Below are positions 36,783 through 46,319 of a DNA stretch of 64,000 nt, piece by piece. Origin of the DNA: Alphaproteobacteria bacterium. Its GTDB lineage: Bacteria; Pseudomonadota; Alphaproteobacteria; Micavibrionales; Micavibrionaceae. The notes under the pieces are model-generated. The model ran no database searches. It was not told where the DNA came from and worked only from the letters and a program-made list of their open reading frames with translations. The position numbers and the translations under genes were made by a program. Every line of letters starts with the position of its first letter. The first letter of the stretch is position 1. The DNA lies in the NCBI GenBank assembly GCA_024279035.1, contig JAJRSA010000028.1:62001-126000 (forward strand), read 5' to 3'.

Positions 36783-37475
36783 TTAATCTTCTGCCTCTTC
36801 CTCAGCAGACGTTTCTTCATCCTTTTTGTTTGATTTTTTAGGCTTACACAGCTTTTGATCCTCTGCCGTCGGACGCAAGACATCACACTCTTTTAAGATC
36901 TTTTTAATCATCTTTTCGACACTCTCTGGATCCGTCAATGGGTCTGCTGTTTCCAAGCGGTAATAGGCTTCCTTATCGTCAAAAATAAAGATCGCCTCTT
37001 TGCCCGTTAAGTTCATAATACGATGAAGCGCTTGATAGCGTCTTTCATCCATAAAAGAAGACATGATATCGTTATCTTGTGTATGAAAGACAATATTTCC
37101 ATTCCAACCTTTAAACTCAGGCTTATGCCCCTCTTCAATACGCAACCCTTCTACAAAAGGACGGCGTCCCGCAGACGCAATAGCCCCTCCCGTTGGAAAC
37201 CCTTCTTGAAACGCTATCACAAGCACAGTTCTAAATTGACGTCGCGCAGAATCTTGTGTGGCTTGTTCTTCAGAATAGAGTGTGATGTGATACTTATTAT
37301 ACAACCCATCCACGACAGGAGACGCAAGAAAGGCTTGCTCCTGATAGCTAAGATTTAAGGATTTTGCGAGTTTTTTCCATGCTTTCTTCTGCTTAAATAA
37401 AACCTGCATCGACCAAAATGAAATTCCCAATACAAAGACGGCCACGACAGCCCATATAAAAATCCAAATATTCAA
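36783..37475 (-). CDS. Hypothetical membrane-anchored protein
   Basis: 230 residues: one N-terminal membrane helix (residues 4-27), a soluble alpha/beta body (DGLYNKYHITLYSEEQA, FRTVLVIAFQEGFPTGG, NIVFHTQDNDIMSSFMDERRY, AIFIFDDKEAYYRLET) and a Lys/Glu-rich tail ending EEEAED. The helix and lysine distribution suggest the body faces the cytoplasm. No family is recognised. Confidence 0.65.
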   Translation of the reverse strand: MNIWIFIWAVVAVFVLGISFWSMQVLFKQKKAWKKLAKSLNLSYQEQAFLASPVVDGLYNKYHITLYSEEQATQDSARRQFRTVLVIAFQEGFPTGGAIASAGRRPFVEGLRIEEGHKPEFKGWNGNIVFHTQDNDIMSSFMDERRYQALHRIMNLTGKEAIFIFDDKEAYYRLETADPLTDPESVEKMIKKILKECDVLRPTAEDQKLCKPKKSNKKDEETSAEEEAED

Positions 37476-37515
37476 GATGGTACTCCTTTTTTAAAACCAC
37501 TCCTTTAAGTGTATC

Positions 37516-37551
37516 AAAAAAAGAAAAGCCCAACAACTCACGTTGGACTTT
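37516..37551 (-). terminator. Rho-independent terminator of the 37580-37948 gene
   Basis: On the minus strand aaagtccaac...gttgggcttt forms a ten-base stem with one G-T pair and a seven-base loop. A tttctttttttg run follows. It begins 29 bases after the stop codon. Confidence 0.75.
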
Positions 37552-37579
37552 CCCAAAAATTTAACCAAAGGAACAATGA

Positions 37580-37948
37580 TTAGTTGTTATATCTCCGCTG
37601 GCCGCTACTCTGTCGATGATCTCGACGATCTTCCCGTTTATCACGGACATCCTCTCTTTTATCACGATGATCCTCACGGCGATCTTTGATATTTTCTCTC
37701 TTGTCTTTATGAGCATCTTTGTGATTCTCTATTTTCTCTTTGCGCATCTCTTTTCTTTTTTGGATACGATCTTTACGTGCGTCTACTCTCTCTTTATGTG
37801 CTTCTTTCTTATCCTGAATACGCTCTTTATGCGCTTGCCTTTTCTCCGCAAATTTCCCCTGCCCTTCTGCCATCGCCACAGTAGAGAATGAAAGAATTGC
37901 TGCTGTTGTTGAGAGTAAAACGAGTTTTGAAATATTAAATTTTATCAT
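37580..37948 (-). CDS. Exported, highly charged repeat protein
   Basis: 122 residues with a signal peptide (cleavage near AMA-EG, residue 27). The rest is almost entirely Lys, Arg, Glu, Asp and His in a loose heptad-like repeat (AHKERIQDKKE, AHKERVDARKD, AHKDKRENIKD, REDHRDKREDV), expected to form one long charged helix. The C-terminal RRDHRQSSGQRRYNN is basic. It has its own terminator. Function is unknown; a periplasmic spacer or polyanion-binding helix is possible. Confidence 0.65.
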   Translation of the reverse strand: MIKFNISKLVLLSTTAAILSFSTVAMAEGQGKFAEKRQAHKERIQDKKEAHKERVDARKDRIQKRKEMRKEKIENHKDAHKDKRENIKDRREDHRDKREDVRDKREDRRDHRQSSGQRRYNN

Positions 37949-38029
37949 GATGTTTCCCTTGTTATAGTGTTGCCGAATTGATTAAGTGTATAAGTATAAT
38001 ACGCACAAAAAGTTAAAACCCTTCGCATT

Positions 38030-40054
38030 TTATTTTAATCCCAACTCCTGCGCCTGCATTCTCTTAATCTCGTCGCGTAGCTTGGCCGCTTCTTCGAACT
38101 CTAGATTACCAGCCGCCTCATGCATTTGTTTGTCGAGGGCTTTGAGGCGTTTCTTGATTTGCTCAGGGGACATTAAAAATGTCTCTTGGCCTTGATCAGC
38201 AAGAGCATGAACTTTCTGCCCACGGTCTCTTTGGTCAAAGATCCCCTCGAGCCCTGTTGTGAGACTTTTCTTGATGGTTGTTGGCGTAATGCCATGCTTG
38301 GTATTATAGGCTTCTTGCTTGGCACGACGCCGATCTGTTTCGTCCATTGCGCCGCGCATTGAGTCTGTAATCTTATCACCATAGAGAATGACTTTGCTTT
38401 CTGCATTTCTGGCCGCACGCCCAATCGTTTGGATCAAAGAGGTTTTAGAGCGTAAAAACCCTTCTTTATCCGCATCTAAAATGGCCATGAGCATACATTC
38501 AGGGATATCCAGCCCTTCTCGAAGCAAGTTAATACCCACCAGAATATCAATCACCCCTGCTCTCAATTCTTGAATGATTTCAATACGCTCCAACGTTTCA
38601 ATGTCCGAGTGCATATATTTAACTTTAAGGCCATGCTCATTCAAATAGTCTGTCAGATCTTCTGCCATTTTCTTGGTGAGCGTGGTCACCATAATGCGCC
38701 CGCCTTTGGCAATAATGGCATGCGCCTCAGTCATTAAATCATCAATTTGGTATTGAGTAGGACGCACGTCTACGGGCGGATCTATCAGCCCCGTTGGGCG
38801 TACGATCTGTTCTGCAAATACACCCCCTGCCCGCTCAAGCTCTGTGGCACGAGGCGTGGCAGAGACATAGATTGTCTGGGGGCGCAAAGCATCCCACTCT
38901 TCAAACTTTAAAGGCCGGTTGTCCAGCGCCACAGGCAAACGAAAGCCATATTCAACCAAAGTTGTCTTCCGAGACCTATCTCCATTGTACATCCCGCCAA
39001 TCTGAGGGAGCATCACATGGCTTTCATCCAAAAACATCAACGCATCCTCAGGGAGATATTCAATCAAGGTCGGAGGCGCTTGTCCAATGTCTCGGCCTGT
39101 GAGATAGCGGGAGTAATTTTCAATCCCTTGACACATCCCCGTAGCTTGAAGCATCTCAATGTCAAAGCGTGTCCGTTGTTCTAGGCGTTGGGCTTCTAAG
39201 AGTTTGTTCTCGGCTTCCAGTTCTTTAAGACGCACTTTCAAGTCTCGTTTTATAAAGATAATCGCTTGCGTGATGGTTGCTCCAGAGGTTATATAATGCG
39301 AATTCGCAAAAATACGCACGCGCGGAAGGTCACTGAATTTTTCCCCTGTGAGCGGGTCAAATTCCGTAATTTTCTCCAGCTCATCTCCAAACAAAGAAAA
39401 ACGCCACGCCCTGTCTTCAAAATGGACAGGGAAGAGCTCTACCGTATCGCCTCTTACCCGAAACGCCCCTCGCTCAAACGCTAAATCATTGCGCTTATAT
39501 TGGAGAGCCACAAGTTGTTTAATCAAGTCTTGGCGATCAATACGCTGCCCTTGCTTAATTTCGATGGTCATCGCCTGATAATCTTCTTTCGAGCCAATCC
39601 CATAGATACACGACACTGATGCCACAATAATTAGATCTCTACGCTCAAATAATGCCCGTGTCGCCGCATGACGCATGCGATCAATCTGCTCATTAATATC
39701 GCTTTCTTTCTCGATAAAAGTATCCGTTCGCGGGACATAGGCTTCGGGTTGATAGTAATCATAGTAAGAGACAAAATACTCCACCGCATTCTCAGGAAAG
39801 AAAGTCTTCATCTCTCCATAAAGCTGTGCCGCCAATGTTTTGTTCGGTGCCAAAATAAGCGCAGGACGCTGAGTCTCCTGAATCACATGCGCCATCGTAA
39901 ACGTCTTCCCCGTCCCCGTTGCGCCAAGGAGAACTTGATCTGTGAGACCATTGTGAATGCCCTCAACAAGTTGCTTGATCGCCGTGGGCTGATCCCCCGC
40001 AGGCTGAAAGTCGGAATGGAGTTTGAACGGGGGAGAGTCTGGTATTTCTGGCAT
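38030..40054 (-). CDS. uvrB: Excinuclease ABC subunit B
   Basis: The damage-verifying helicase-like subunit of nucleotide excision repair, 674 residues. Walker A is GATGTGKT (44-51), and the damage-probing beta-hairpin is [12 protein letters not shown] (near 97-108). [11 protein letters not shown] box, the IGRAARN helicase motif and a C-terminal UVR domain ([35 protein letters not shown]) are all present. Full length and intact. Confidence 0.97.
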   Translation of the reverse strand: MPEIPDSPPFKLHSDFQPAGDQPTAIKQLVEGIHNGLTDQVLLGATGTGKTFTMAHVIQETQRPALILAPNKTLAAQLYGEMKTFFPENAVEYFVSYYDYYQPEAYVPRTDTFIEKESDINEQIDRMRHAATRALFERRDLIIVASVSCIYGIGSKEDYQAMTIEIKQGQRIDRQDLIKQLVALQYKRNDLAFERGAFRVRGDTVELFPVHFEDRAWRFSLFGDELEKITEFDPLTGEKFSDLPRVRIFANSHYITSGATITQAIIFIKRDLKVRLKELEAENKLLEAQRLEQRTRFDIEMLQATGMCQGIENYSRYLTGRDIGQAPPTLIEYLPEDALMFLDESHVMLPQIGGMYNGDRSRKTTLVEYGFRLPVALDNRPLKFEEWDALRPQTIYVSATPRATELERAGGVFAEQIVRPTGLIDPPVDVRPTQYQIDDLMTEAHAIIAKGGRIMVTTLTKKMAEDLTDYLNEHGLKVKYMHSDIETLERIEIIQELRAGVIDILVGINLLREGLDIPECMLMAILDADKEGFLRSKTSLIQTIGRAARNAESKVILYGDKITDSMRGAMDETDRRRAKQEAYNTKHGITPTTIKKSLTTGLEGIFDQRDRGQKVHALADQGQETFLMSPEQIKKRLKALDKQMHEAAGNLEFEEAAKLRDEIKRMQAQELGLK

Positions 40055-40097
40055 GCCTCATATATAGTTTTAAATAGATCAAAGACCAAGGAAAAAC

Positions 40098-40667
40098 ATG
40101 TCAACAGCCCTCCTCAAGCACTTCCTTACACGACGCTCAGTCTCTGTTCGTCACATGAATGAGCCTACCCCCTCTGAAACAGAGCTCAAAACAATTCTCA
40201 AAATTGGAGCGCGCGTTCCTGATCATGGAAAGCTTGTGCCGTGGCGGTTTATTGTGTTTCAGGGGACAGCGCGTGAAGAGATTGCGCCTCTCCTAAGAGA
40301 CTCTTACGTGCTTGAAGATCCTTATGCTACAGAGGCCAAGCTTGATTTGGAATCCCAGCGCTTTATGCGTGCGCCATTGGTGATTGGGGTTATTTCATCT
40401 CCTCGAGAGAGCAAACATCCTCTCTGGGAGCAACAACTCTCTGCAGGCGCTGTGTGTATGAATATCTGCCACGCCACCCATGTCCTCGGATACGGCGCTA
40501 ACTGGCTCACGGAATGGTACAGCTATAATGATCATTTTAAAGAAGGCTTGGGCTTAGAAGACCAAGAAGCGATTGCAGGCTTTATCTATATCGGCACACC
40601 CTCCTGCACCAACGAAGAGCGAGAACGCCCCTCTCTCTCCGAGATTGTGGAGTATGGGGGACTCTAA
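40098..40667 (+). CDS. Nitroreductase family protein (YdjA-like)
   Basis: A 189-residue FMN-dependent oxidoreductase fold with the N-terminal TRRSVSVRHM flavin-binding motif and the GARVPDHGKLVPWRFIVFQG segment typical of the short YdjA/RutE-like group. AAGGAAAA precedes the ATG. The substrate is unknown. It diverges from uvrB with a 43-base gap. Confidence 0.85.
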   Translation: MSTALLKHFLTRRSVSVRHMNEPTPSETELKTILKIGARVPDHGKLVPWRFIVFQGTAREEIAPLLRDSYVLEDPYATEAKLDLESQRFMRAPLVIGVISSPRESKHPLWEQQLSAGAVCMNICHATHVLGYGANWLTEWYSYNDHFKEGLGLEDQEAIAGFIYIGTPSCTNEERERPSLSEIVEYGGL

Positions 40668-40734
40668 CACCACACATTGACATAGCAGTTTATTTTCTAT
40701 AACGTTCCATCCATAGCAGAAAATAAGATAGTCC

Positions 40735-41196
40735 TTAAAAAGACTTCAAGACCTTCACGCCTTCTGGGATATCCGAGGCATCAGAGGAAGAAATCACGCC
40801 AAAAGCACCTTCTTTTCGTCTCACTTGACGGAGGAGGATACTCACGGACTGGACTTCTCGTGGACCTGTGAGGCCTGATTTTGATTTTGCAGAGGCCCAA
40901 TAGCTATCTAGCTCGGCTTGATTCATCCCCAAGACATTTATTAAAAAAGCATTTTGTTCAGGGCTATGGGTTGCACGACCGAAAGGAATAGCCTCTACAC
41001 CGCTTGACCATTTTGTCTGTTTCTTCAGATAAATATTTCTAAGCTCATTATCATCTGCTGTTATCTGGCTATCTGCATTTACGATAATGGCATATTCATC
41101 GGCTTGTGCGCTCGTCGTGTTCACAAGAAAGGGAGAAGAAATAAGTGCTGAGAAGAAAGCTAAACTGAGTATTCTTTTAAAATTTATGATCTGCAT
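40735..41196 (-). CDS. Small PstS-like periplasmic phosphate-binding domain protein
   Basis: 153 residues with a signal peptide (cleavage near TSAQA, residue 31), then a single substrate-binding-like domain (ADEYAIIVNADSQITADDNELRNIYLKKQTKWSSGVEAIPFGRA, SYWASAKSKSGLTGPREV, VRRKEGAFGVIS). It matches the short PstS-like family often paired with porins. It follows the porin gene by 14 bases on the same strand. It is half the size of PstS and no ABC transporter is adjacent, so a role with the porin is more likely than ABC transport. Confidence 0.75.
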   Translation of the reverse strand: MQIINFKRILSLAFFSALISSPFLVNTTSAQADEYAIIVNADSQITADDNELRNIYLKKQTKWSSGVEAIPFGRATHSPEQNAFLINVLGMNQAELDSYWASAKSKSGLTGPREVQSVSILLRQVRRKEGAFGVISSSDASDIPEGVKVLKSF

Positions 41197-41210
41197 GATA
41201 CATCCTCGCC

Positions 41211-42584
41211 TTAAAAACTATATGTTGTTGAAAATTGAAGAATATCTGCATCGGCCTCATCAAAGACGCTCGTCGAGTCGTAATGTCGCCTTGTCCCTGT
41301 GAGACGTAACCGCACATTAGGGAGAGGCAGGTAATTAAGACCCACCATATGCTCTGTGACATCTCCCGCATTATCAGGCACAGCCGCTGATGCATTCGAT
41401 CCGTCATCAAGGAAATCATAGCGATAAAATCCTATCCATTGATCATTAAAGCGATAGGCAGGTTGCGTGTAAAACCCTAAACGCCCTGATGCCCCATCTT
41501 CATCCGTTGAAAAAATTTCGTTTTTCCACAAGATAGAACCTTTATCAATGAGAAGGTCCGCCCCGAGAAGCGTATACTCATTATCCAGTGCCTCTGAGCG
41601 TGTCCCCGTTGCGGCATTGACTCCTACGGTTACACCTTTATCTCGAAACTCATAGGCAAGGCGTGCTCCATAGATAGGCTCTTCAATCGCCCCTTGTGCA
41701 GAAGCAATATAAGTATTGTAGCTAAGCGTATCGCCTCCTACAAAAAACTGTCCGTGGACTTGCCCTCCTGTTGTAAAATTTGGAAAGATTGTTTGTCCTC
41801 CAAAAGGACGTAAAAAGAGCGGTTGCTCTTGATCTAACAGAGTGGCAGGAAAATGCTCTATATTGATAATCCCATGCGGAGTAATCATTCGCCCCAACTT
41901 AACATTAAACGCATCATTATGTTTATAATTCGTCCACGCAATGATTTGTGGATTTCGTGTGCCACCAGGGACACCGCTTTCAATTGCAAAATCAGGATTA
42001 CGGCGCTCTCCAGATTCATTGAGAACCCCATCATTATCATCATCAAATCCAACATTCCCTTCTCTTAAGAAACCGCCTGCGAAAAAGGCAGACCATTGCT
42101 CATTTAAATCCGCCCGAATGAGAAGCTCAAAATTTTGCCTGTTCCATCCAAAAGCACTTCCATCTTCTCCATCCACATGGGTAAAGGCCGTATTAATAAA
42201 GCCCCCAATATCCAGATTATTGGCATCAAAGGCATTGGCCAGTGTCTCACTCCCGACCCTATCATCAAGCTCAAAGATCTGTTCTTCAAGCTCAAAGACT
42301 CGTTCTTCTAAATGTGTCGTATCCGCAGCAGAAGGCTGAATTTTTGAAAGCTCTGTTGCCTGCGTTGTTGTCTCTGATTTCAACGCATTCAATTCCCCTT
42401 GGAGTGTGTTCATGTGCTGTGATTGCGCCTCAATCATCTGCATTGCTTTTTGAAGTTGCTCTTGCAAAGCATGCATATCCAGCGTTTCCTCCGCCTGTGC
42501 GCCCGCTCCGCCAAGACACATAAGCGCCGTGCCTGTCAGCAATATGGTTCTTAATGAGTGTCTCATAAAATTCATCCATTCCAT
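41211..42584 (-). CDS. Outer-membrane porin with N-terminal coiled coil (OprO/P-like)
   Basis: 457 residues: signal peptide (to AQAEE), a coiled-coil segment (LQEQLQKAMQMIEAQSQHMNTLQGELNALKSETT), then a beta-barrel of alternating strands ending in the outer-membrane C-terminal signature TTYSF. The layout matches phosphate-selective porins, but selectivity cannot be read by eye. Starts at 42584, 42575 and 42566 are possible; MRHSLRTILL (42566) gives the most standard signal peptide. Partnered with the PstS-like gene downstream. Confidence 0.8.
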   Translation of the reverse strand: MEWMNFMRHSLRTILLTGTALMCLGGAGAQAEETLDMHALQEQLQKAMQMIEAQSQHMNTLQGELNALKSETTTQATELSKIQPSAADTTHLEERVFELEEQIFELDDRVGSETLANAFDANNLDIGGFINTAFTHVDGEDGSAFGWNRQNFELLIRADLNEQWSAFFAGGFLREGNVGFDDDNDGVLNESGERRNPDFAIESGVPGGTRNPQIIAWTNYKHNDAFNVKLGRMITPHGIINIEHFPATLLDQEQPLFLRPFGGQTIFPNFTTGGQVHGQFFVGGDTLSYNTYIASAQGAIEEPIYGARLAYEFRDKGVTVGVNAATGTRSEALDNEYTLLGADLLIDKGSILWKNEIFSTDEDGASGRLGFYTQPAYRFNDQWIGFYRYDFLDDGSNASAAVPDNAGDVTEHMVGLNYLPLPNVRLRLTGTRRHYDSTSVFDEADADILQFSTTYSF

Positions 42585-42668
42585 TCAATTAGAGTGCTTA
42601 TCTCTTGTGCATCCTTGCATGATTGAAATTCTGTGCACATTACGACATAAGGATGTATGTATTTTTGG

Positions 42669-42694
42669 ACTAGGCAGGAGACCTGTTGCCTAGT
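42669..42694. promoter_or_regulatory. Palindrome in the porin-lepA divergent region
   Basis: actaggca (42669-42676) and tgcctagt (42687-42694) are perfect arms with a further cagg-aga-cctg inner pairing. It lies between divergent genes, so it may be an operator or a hairpin in the lepA leader. No Pho box was found nearby. Confidence 0.4.
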
Positions 42695-42732
42695 ATAAGC
42701 GAGAGACTTAAAAATTAAATGAACAGAGAAAC

Positions 42733-44556
42733 ATGAGCCCTGCCCAAAACACACACCCTTTAGAGCACATTCGAAATTTTGCCATTATTGCCCATATTGA
42801 TCATGGAAAATCAACCTTGGCGGATCGCTTGATCCAAACCTGTGGCGGATTAGAAGAACGGGAAATGAGCGAGCAAGTGCTCGATAACATGGACATCGAG
42901 CGCGAGCGCGGGATTACCATTAAAGCGCAAACCGTGCGTCTGCTCTATACAGCTAAAGACGGTATTGAGTACCAGCTCAATCTCATGGACACCCCCGGGC
43001 ATGTTGATTTTTCCTATGAAGTGTCTCGTTCTCTGGCCTCGTGTGAAGGCTCATTGCTGATTGTCGATGCCTCACAAGGAGTAGAAGCGCAAACGCTGGC
43101 GAATGTGTATATGGCGATGGAAAATGACCATGAGATTGTACCTGTCATCAATAAAATAGACTTGCCTGCCGCTGATATTGACAGCGCCAAAGAGGCCATT
43201 GAAAATGTAATCGGCCTTCCTGCCGATGAGGCTCTGCCTGTGTCTGGAAAAACGGGGGAAGAGATAGACGATTTGCTGGAAGCGATTGTAAAGCGCCTCC
43301 CCTGCCCTACATCTCAAGACCTTACCGCGCCCACCAAAGCTCTTCTTGTGGACAGTTGGTATGATTCCTATTTGGGCGTGGTCATCCTTGTGCGCGTCAT
43401 CGACGGATATCTAGCCAAAGGACAAAAAATCCGCTTTATGGGGACAAAGGCCACCCGAGATATTGATCGCGTGGGGATCTTCACCCCTAAAAAAGTTATG
43501 CTTGATCAATTAGGCCCCGGAGAAATGGGCTTTATTACTGCAGGGATCAAAGACATCTCAGACACCAAAGTCGGCGACACCCTCACCGATGAAAAAAACA
43601 TGTGTGATACGCCTTTAGAGGGATTTAAGCCCTCTATTCCCATGGTGTTTTGCTCCCTCTTTCCCATTGATAATGGAGAATATGAGAAGCTTAGAGATTC
43701 TCTGGCACGCTTAGCCTTGAATGACTCCTCTCTCATTTATGAGAATGAAAACTCTCAAGCGCTCGGCATGGGGTTTCGCTGTGGCTTTTTGGGTTTGCTC
43801 CATATGGAGATCATCCAAGAGCGCTTAGAGCGCGAATTTGATCTTGATTTGATCCCTACAGCCCCAAGTGTTGTCTACCATATCCACATGAATAATGGGA
43901 CAATGATTGAGCTTTATAACCCCGTGGATATGCCCGATGTCGTGATGATCAATGAAATTCATGAGCCATGGATCAAAGCCACCATCCTGACTCCCGATGA
44001 GTATCTCGGCGGTCTGTTACAATTGTGCCAAGAGCGTCGCGGCGAACAACTCAATCTTACCTATGTCGGAGATCGTGCAATGCTGGAATATCGCTTGCCC
44101 CTCAATGAAGTGGTCTTTGACTTCTATGATCGCTTAAAATCAATCTCTCGAGGCTATGCCTCTTTTGACTATCACGTGGATGACTATAAAACAGAGGATC
44201 TCGTGCGTCTAAGCATTCTCGTCAACGGAGAAAGCATTGATGCCTTGGCCATGATCGTCCACCGCTCTCAAGCCGAGCGCAGAGGTCGACAGCTGTGTGA
44301 ACGCCTCAAAGATCTCATCCCGCGTCAAATGTTCAAAATCGCTATTCAAGCGGCCATTGGAGGTAAAATCATCGCCCGAGAAAGCCTCTCCGCCATGCGC
44401 AAAGACGTCACCGCCAAATGCTATGGAGGCGATATCTCTCGTAAAAAGAAACTCCTCGACAAACAGAAAAAAGGGAAAGCCAAAATGCGCCAGTATGGAA
44501 ATGTAGATATCCCTCAGAGTGCGTTTATCGCGGCATTGAGGATGGGGGATGAGTGA
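42733..44556 (+). CDS. lepA: Elongation factor 4
   Basis: A ribosome-associated GTPase that back-translocates stalled ribosomes, 607 residues. The G1 motif AHIDHGKST (20-28), [14 protein letters not shown], the EF-G-like domains and the LepA-specific C-terminal domain ([44 protein letters not shown]) are all complete. Confidence 0.97.
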   Translation: MSPAQNTHPLEHIRNFAIIAHIDHGKSTLADRLIQTCGGLEEREMSEQVLDNMDIERERGITIKAQTVRLLYTAKDGIEYQLNLMDTPGHVDFSYEVSRSLASCEGSLLIVDASQGVEAQTLANVYMAMENDHEIVPVINKIDLPAADIDSAKEAIENVIGLPADEALPVSGKTGEEIDDLLEAIVKRLPCPTSQDLTAPTKALLVDSWYDSYLGVVILVRVIDGYLAKGQKIRFMGTKATRDIDRVGIFTPKKVMLDQLGPGEMGFITAGIKDISDTKVGDTLTDEKNMCDTPLEGFKPSIPMVFCSLFPIDNGEYEKLRDSLARLALNDSSLIYENENSQALGMGFRCGFLGLLHMEIIQERLEREFDLDLIPTAPSVVYHIHMNNGTMIELYNPVDMPDVVMINEIHEPWIKATILTPDEYLGGLLQLCQERRGEQLNLTYVGDRAMLEYRLPLNEVVFDFYDRLKSISRGYASFDYHVDDYKTEDLVRLSILVNGESIDALAMIVHRSQAERRGRQLCERLKDLIPRQMFKIAIQAAIGGKIIARESLSAMRKDVTAKCYGGDISRKKKLLDKQKKGKAKMRQYGNVDIPQSAFIAALRMGDE

Positions 44557-44608
44557 TAACACACTCAAGGCTTGTTCTTTTATGAGAGACCTCATTCCCT
44601 AAAAAGCC

Positions 44609-45838
44609 CTAATCCCTATATTTTTTCACAAGCATTCCAATCGTCAAGCCTTGCACAAGAATTGAAAACATCACAATACAATACGTTACGAGGAGTAAAT
44701 AGTCGCGCATCTCCCCTGTCGGGAGAGAGAGGACGAGTGCCACAGAGATCCCTCCTCTTAATCCTCCCCATGTGAGAATGTTGACCGCTCCAGGGCTAAA
44801 CACACGGATTCTTTTTAAGAGTGTGACGGGCAAGAGCACAGAAATATAGCGAATAAGAAGAAGGCTTGGAATGAAGATCAATCCTGCTATGAGTGCAGAA
44901 GAATTGAAAGGAATGACAAGGAGTTCAAATCCAATCAACAGAAATAAAACAGCGTTGAGGAACTCGTCAATCAATTCCCAGAAATCATCTAAATCTTGCT
45001 TTGTCTTTTCTGACATTGCGAGGGAGCGTCCAATATTTCCCATCAGCAACCCAGCAACAACCATCGCAATGGGTCCCGACATATGGAGAGCAGTAGCCAG
45101 CTCATAGCCTCCCATGACCAGCGCGAGTGTTAGAAAAATTTCAACTTGATAATTATCAACGCTCCGGAGCATTAAAAAAGCAATATACCCCAAAACACCG
45201 CCTAAAATCGCGCCTCCAATCGCCTCTTCAACAAACAACAAAGCAATATGAGATATATCCGTATTCCCGTGTGTCGTCATGCCTAAGAGAGCCACAAATA
45301 AAACAACTGCAATCCCGTCATTAAACAAGGATTCTCCAACCACTTTTGTTTCCAAGCTTTTAGGGACACCTGCTTTCTTAAGAATAGCCATGACAGCAAT
45401 TGGATCTGTCGGTGAGATTAAAGCCCCAAATAAAAGCGCTTGAATAAAGGAAATATCAAAGCCTAAAAGCGGGAAAAGGCGATAGCTTAACACCCCGACA
45501 AGAACCGTTGAGAAGATCGTGCCAAAAAAGGCCATTATGGAGACAATATATTTTTGCTGTTTTAAATCATTTAAATTAACGTGCAGAGCGCCTGCAAAGA
45601 GAAGAAAACTCAACATCCCATGAAGAAGCGCCTCGGAAAAATCTATGTTATCTAATATCTCATGTGCATACGGTAAAACATCTATACCAAGGAAAGGAAG
45701 AAAAAGCATGAGGGCTGAGAGAATTAAAGCAATCACCATAATCCCTATTGTCGTCGGCAATTTAATAAAACGGTAATTAATATAAGAAAATAACGCACAG
45801 AACGTGACAAGGATGCTTGAAATTGTAATAATGCTCAT
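44609..45838 (-). CDS. CPA1-family sodium/proton antiporter
   Basis: 409 residues with about 12 membrane helices. The CPA1 ion-binding signatures are present: GALISPTDPIAVMAILKKAG and VVGESLFNDGIAVVLFVALLG (Asp and Asn-Asp residues), then ILTWGGLRGGISVALVLSLP. There is no long cytoplasmic tail. It exchanges Na+ or K+ for protons at the inner membrane. It lies between lepA (convergent) and the bufferin operon (divergent). Confidence 0.9.
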   Translation of the reverse strand: MSIITISSILVTFCALFSYINYRFIKLPTTIGIMVIALILSALMLFLPFLGIDVLPYAHEILDNIDFSEALLHGMLSFLLFAGALHVNLNDLKQQKYIVSIMAFFGTIFSTVLVGVLSYRLFPLLGFDISFIQALLFGALISPTDPIAVMAILKKAGVPKSLETKVVGESLFNDGIAVVLFVALLGMTTHGNTDISHIALLFVEEAIGGAILGGVLGYIAFLMLRSVDNYQVEIFLTLALVMGGYELATALHMSGPIAMVVAGLLMGNIGRSLAMSEKTKQDLDDFWELIDEFLNAVLFLLIGFELLVIPFNSSALIAGLIFIPSLLLIRYISVLLPVTLLKRIRVFSPGAVNILTWGGLRGGISVALVLSLPTGEMRDYLLLVTYCIVMFSILVQGLTIGMLVKKYRD

Positions 45839-45862
45839 AATCTATATTTCTCTTGTTTGTAT

Positions 45863-45888
45863 GTAACCCCTCATCGGGAATATACGAA
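45863..45888 (+). promoter_or_regulatory. Sigma-F-type ECF promoter of the bufferin operon
   Basis: GTAACC (45863-45868), exactly 16 bases, then CGAA (45885-45888). This matches the consensus GTAACC-N16-CGAA that I recall for Caulobacter ECF sigma-F, whose regulon includes bufferin genes and responds to metal stress. It lies about 55 bases before the precursor ATG. A sigma-F gene is not in the window. Confidence 0.7.
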
Positions 45889-45942
45889 TGAGAGAGTATC
45901 GTGAATTTAATACGAAAACAATTATTAAAGGAGACCTTTCCC

Positions 45943-46314
45943 ATGACTATTTCTAAAAAAGCACTGAATACACTTATCACAACCGCTGTTGTCGCGACGA
46001 TGGCAACAGCAACACTCTCTACCTCTGCTCATGCTGCCAAAGAAAAATGCTATGGCGTTGTAAAAGCAGGACAAAATGCGTGCGGATCTGCCGATGGAAA
46101 ACATAGCTGTCAAGCACAGGCGACCGTAAACGGAAGCGGGCAAGAATTTATTGCTCTTCCTGAAGGAGTCTGTGACAAGCTTGTTGACGGATCAACAACA
46201 CCTTACGAAAACGCTGATGCAGCCTCTGCCGTCGAAGAAAAAATGATGGATAAGTCTATGGGCAAGGCTATGGACAAGGCTGACGATAAAATGAAAGACA
46301 TGATGGATAAATAA
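45943..46314 (+). CDS. bufA1: Bufferin precursor (DUF2282 family, BufA1-like)
   Basis: A 123-residue RiPP precursor. It has a signal peptide (cleavage near AHA-AK, residue 31) and a core with four cysteines (Cys36, Cys47, Cys56, Cys77) in the bufferin pattern KCYGVVKAGQNAC...HSC...GVC. In characterised bufferins two core cysteines become thiooxazoles and the product binds copper in the periplasm. Residues 98-123 form an unusual Met/Lys/Asp tail (EKMMDKSMGKAMDKADDKMKD) with seven methionines. ATG 45943 is chosen over 45901 because AAAGGAG precedes it and it gives a clean signal peptide. Confidence 0.9.
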   Translation: MTISKKALNTLITTAVVATMATATLSTSAHAAKEKCYGVVKAGQNACGSADGKHSCQAQATVNGSGQEFIALPEGVCDKLVDGSTTPYENADAASAVEEKMMDKSMGKAMDKADDKMKDMMDK

Positions 46315-46319
46315 CCCCT

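Noticed and set aside
36695-36886. 63-codon minus-strand ORF
   Set aside because: It overlaps repeat copy 4 and the end of the 36783-37475 gene; the translation is repeat-derived.
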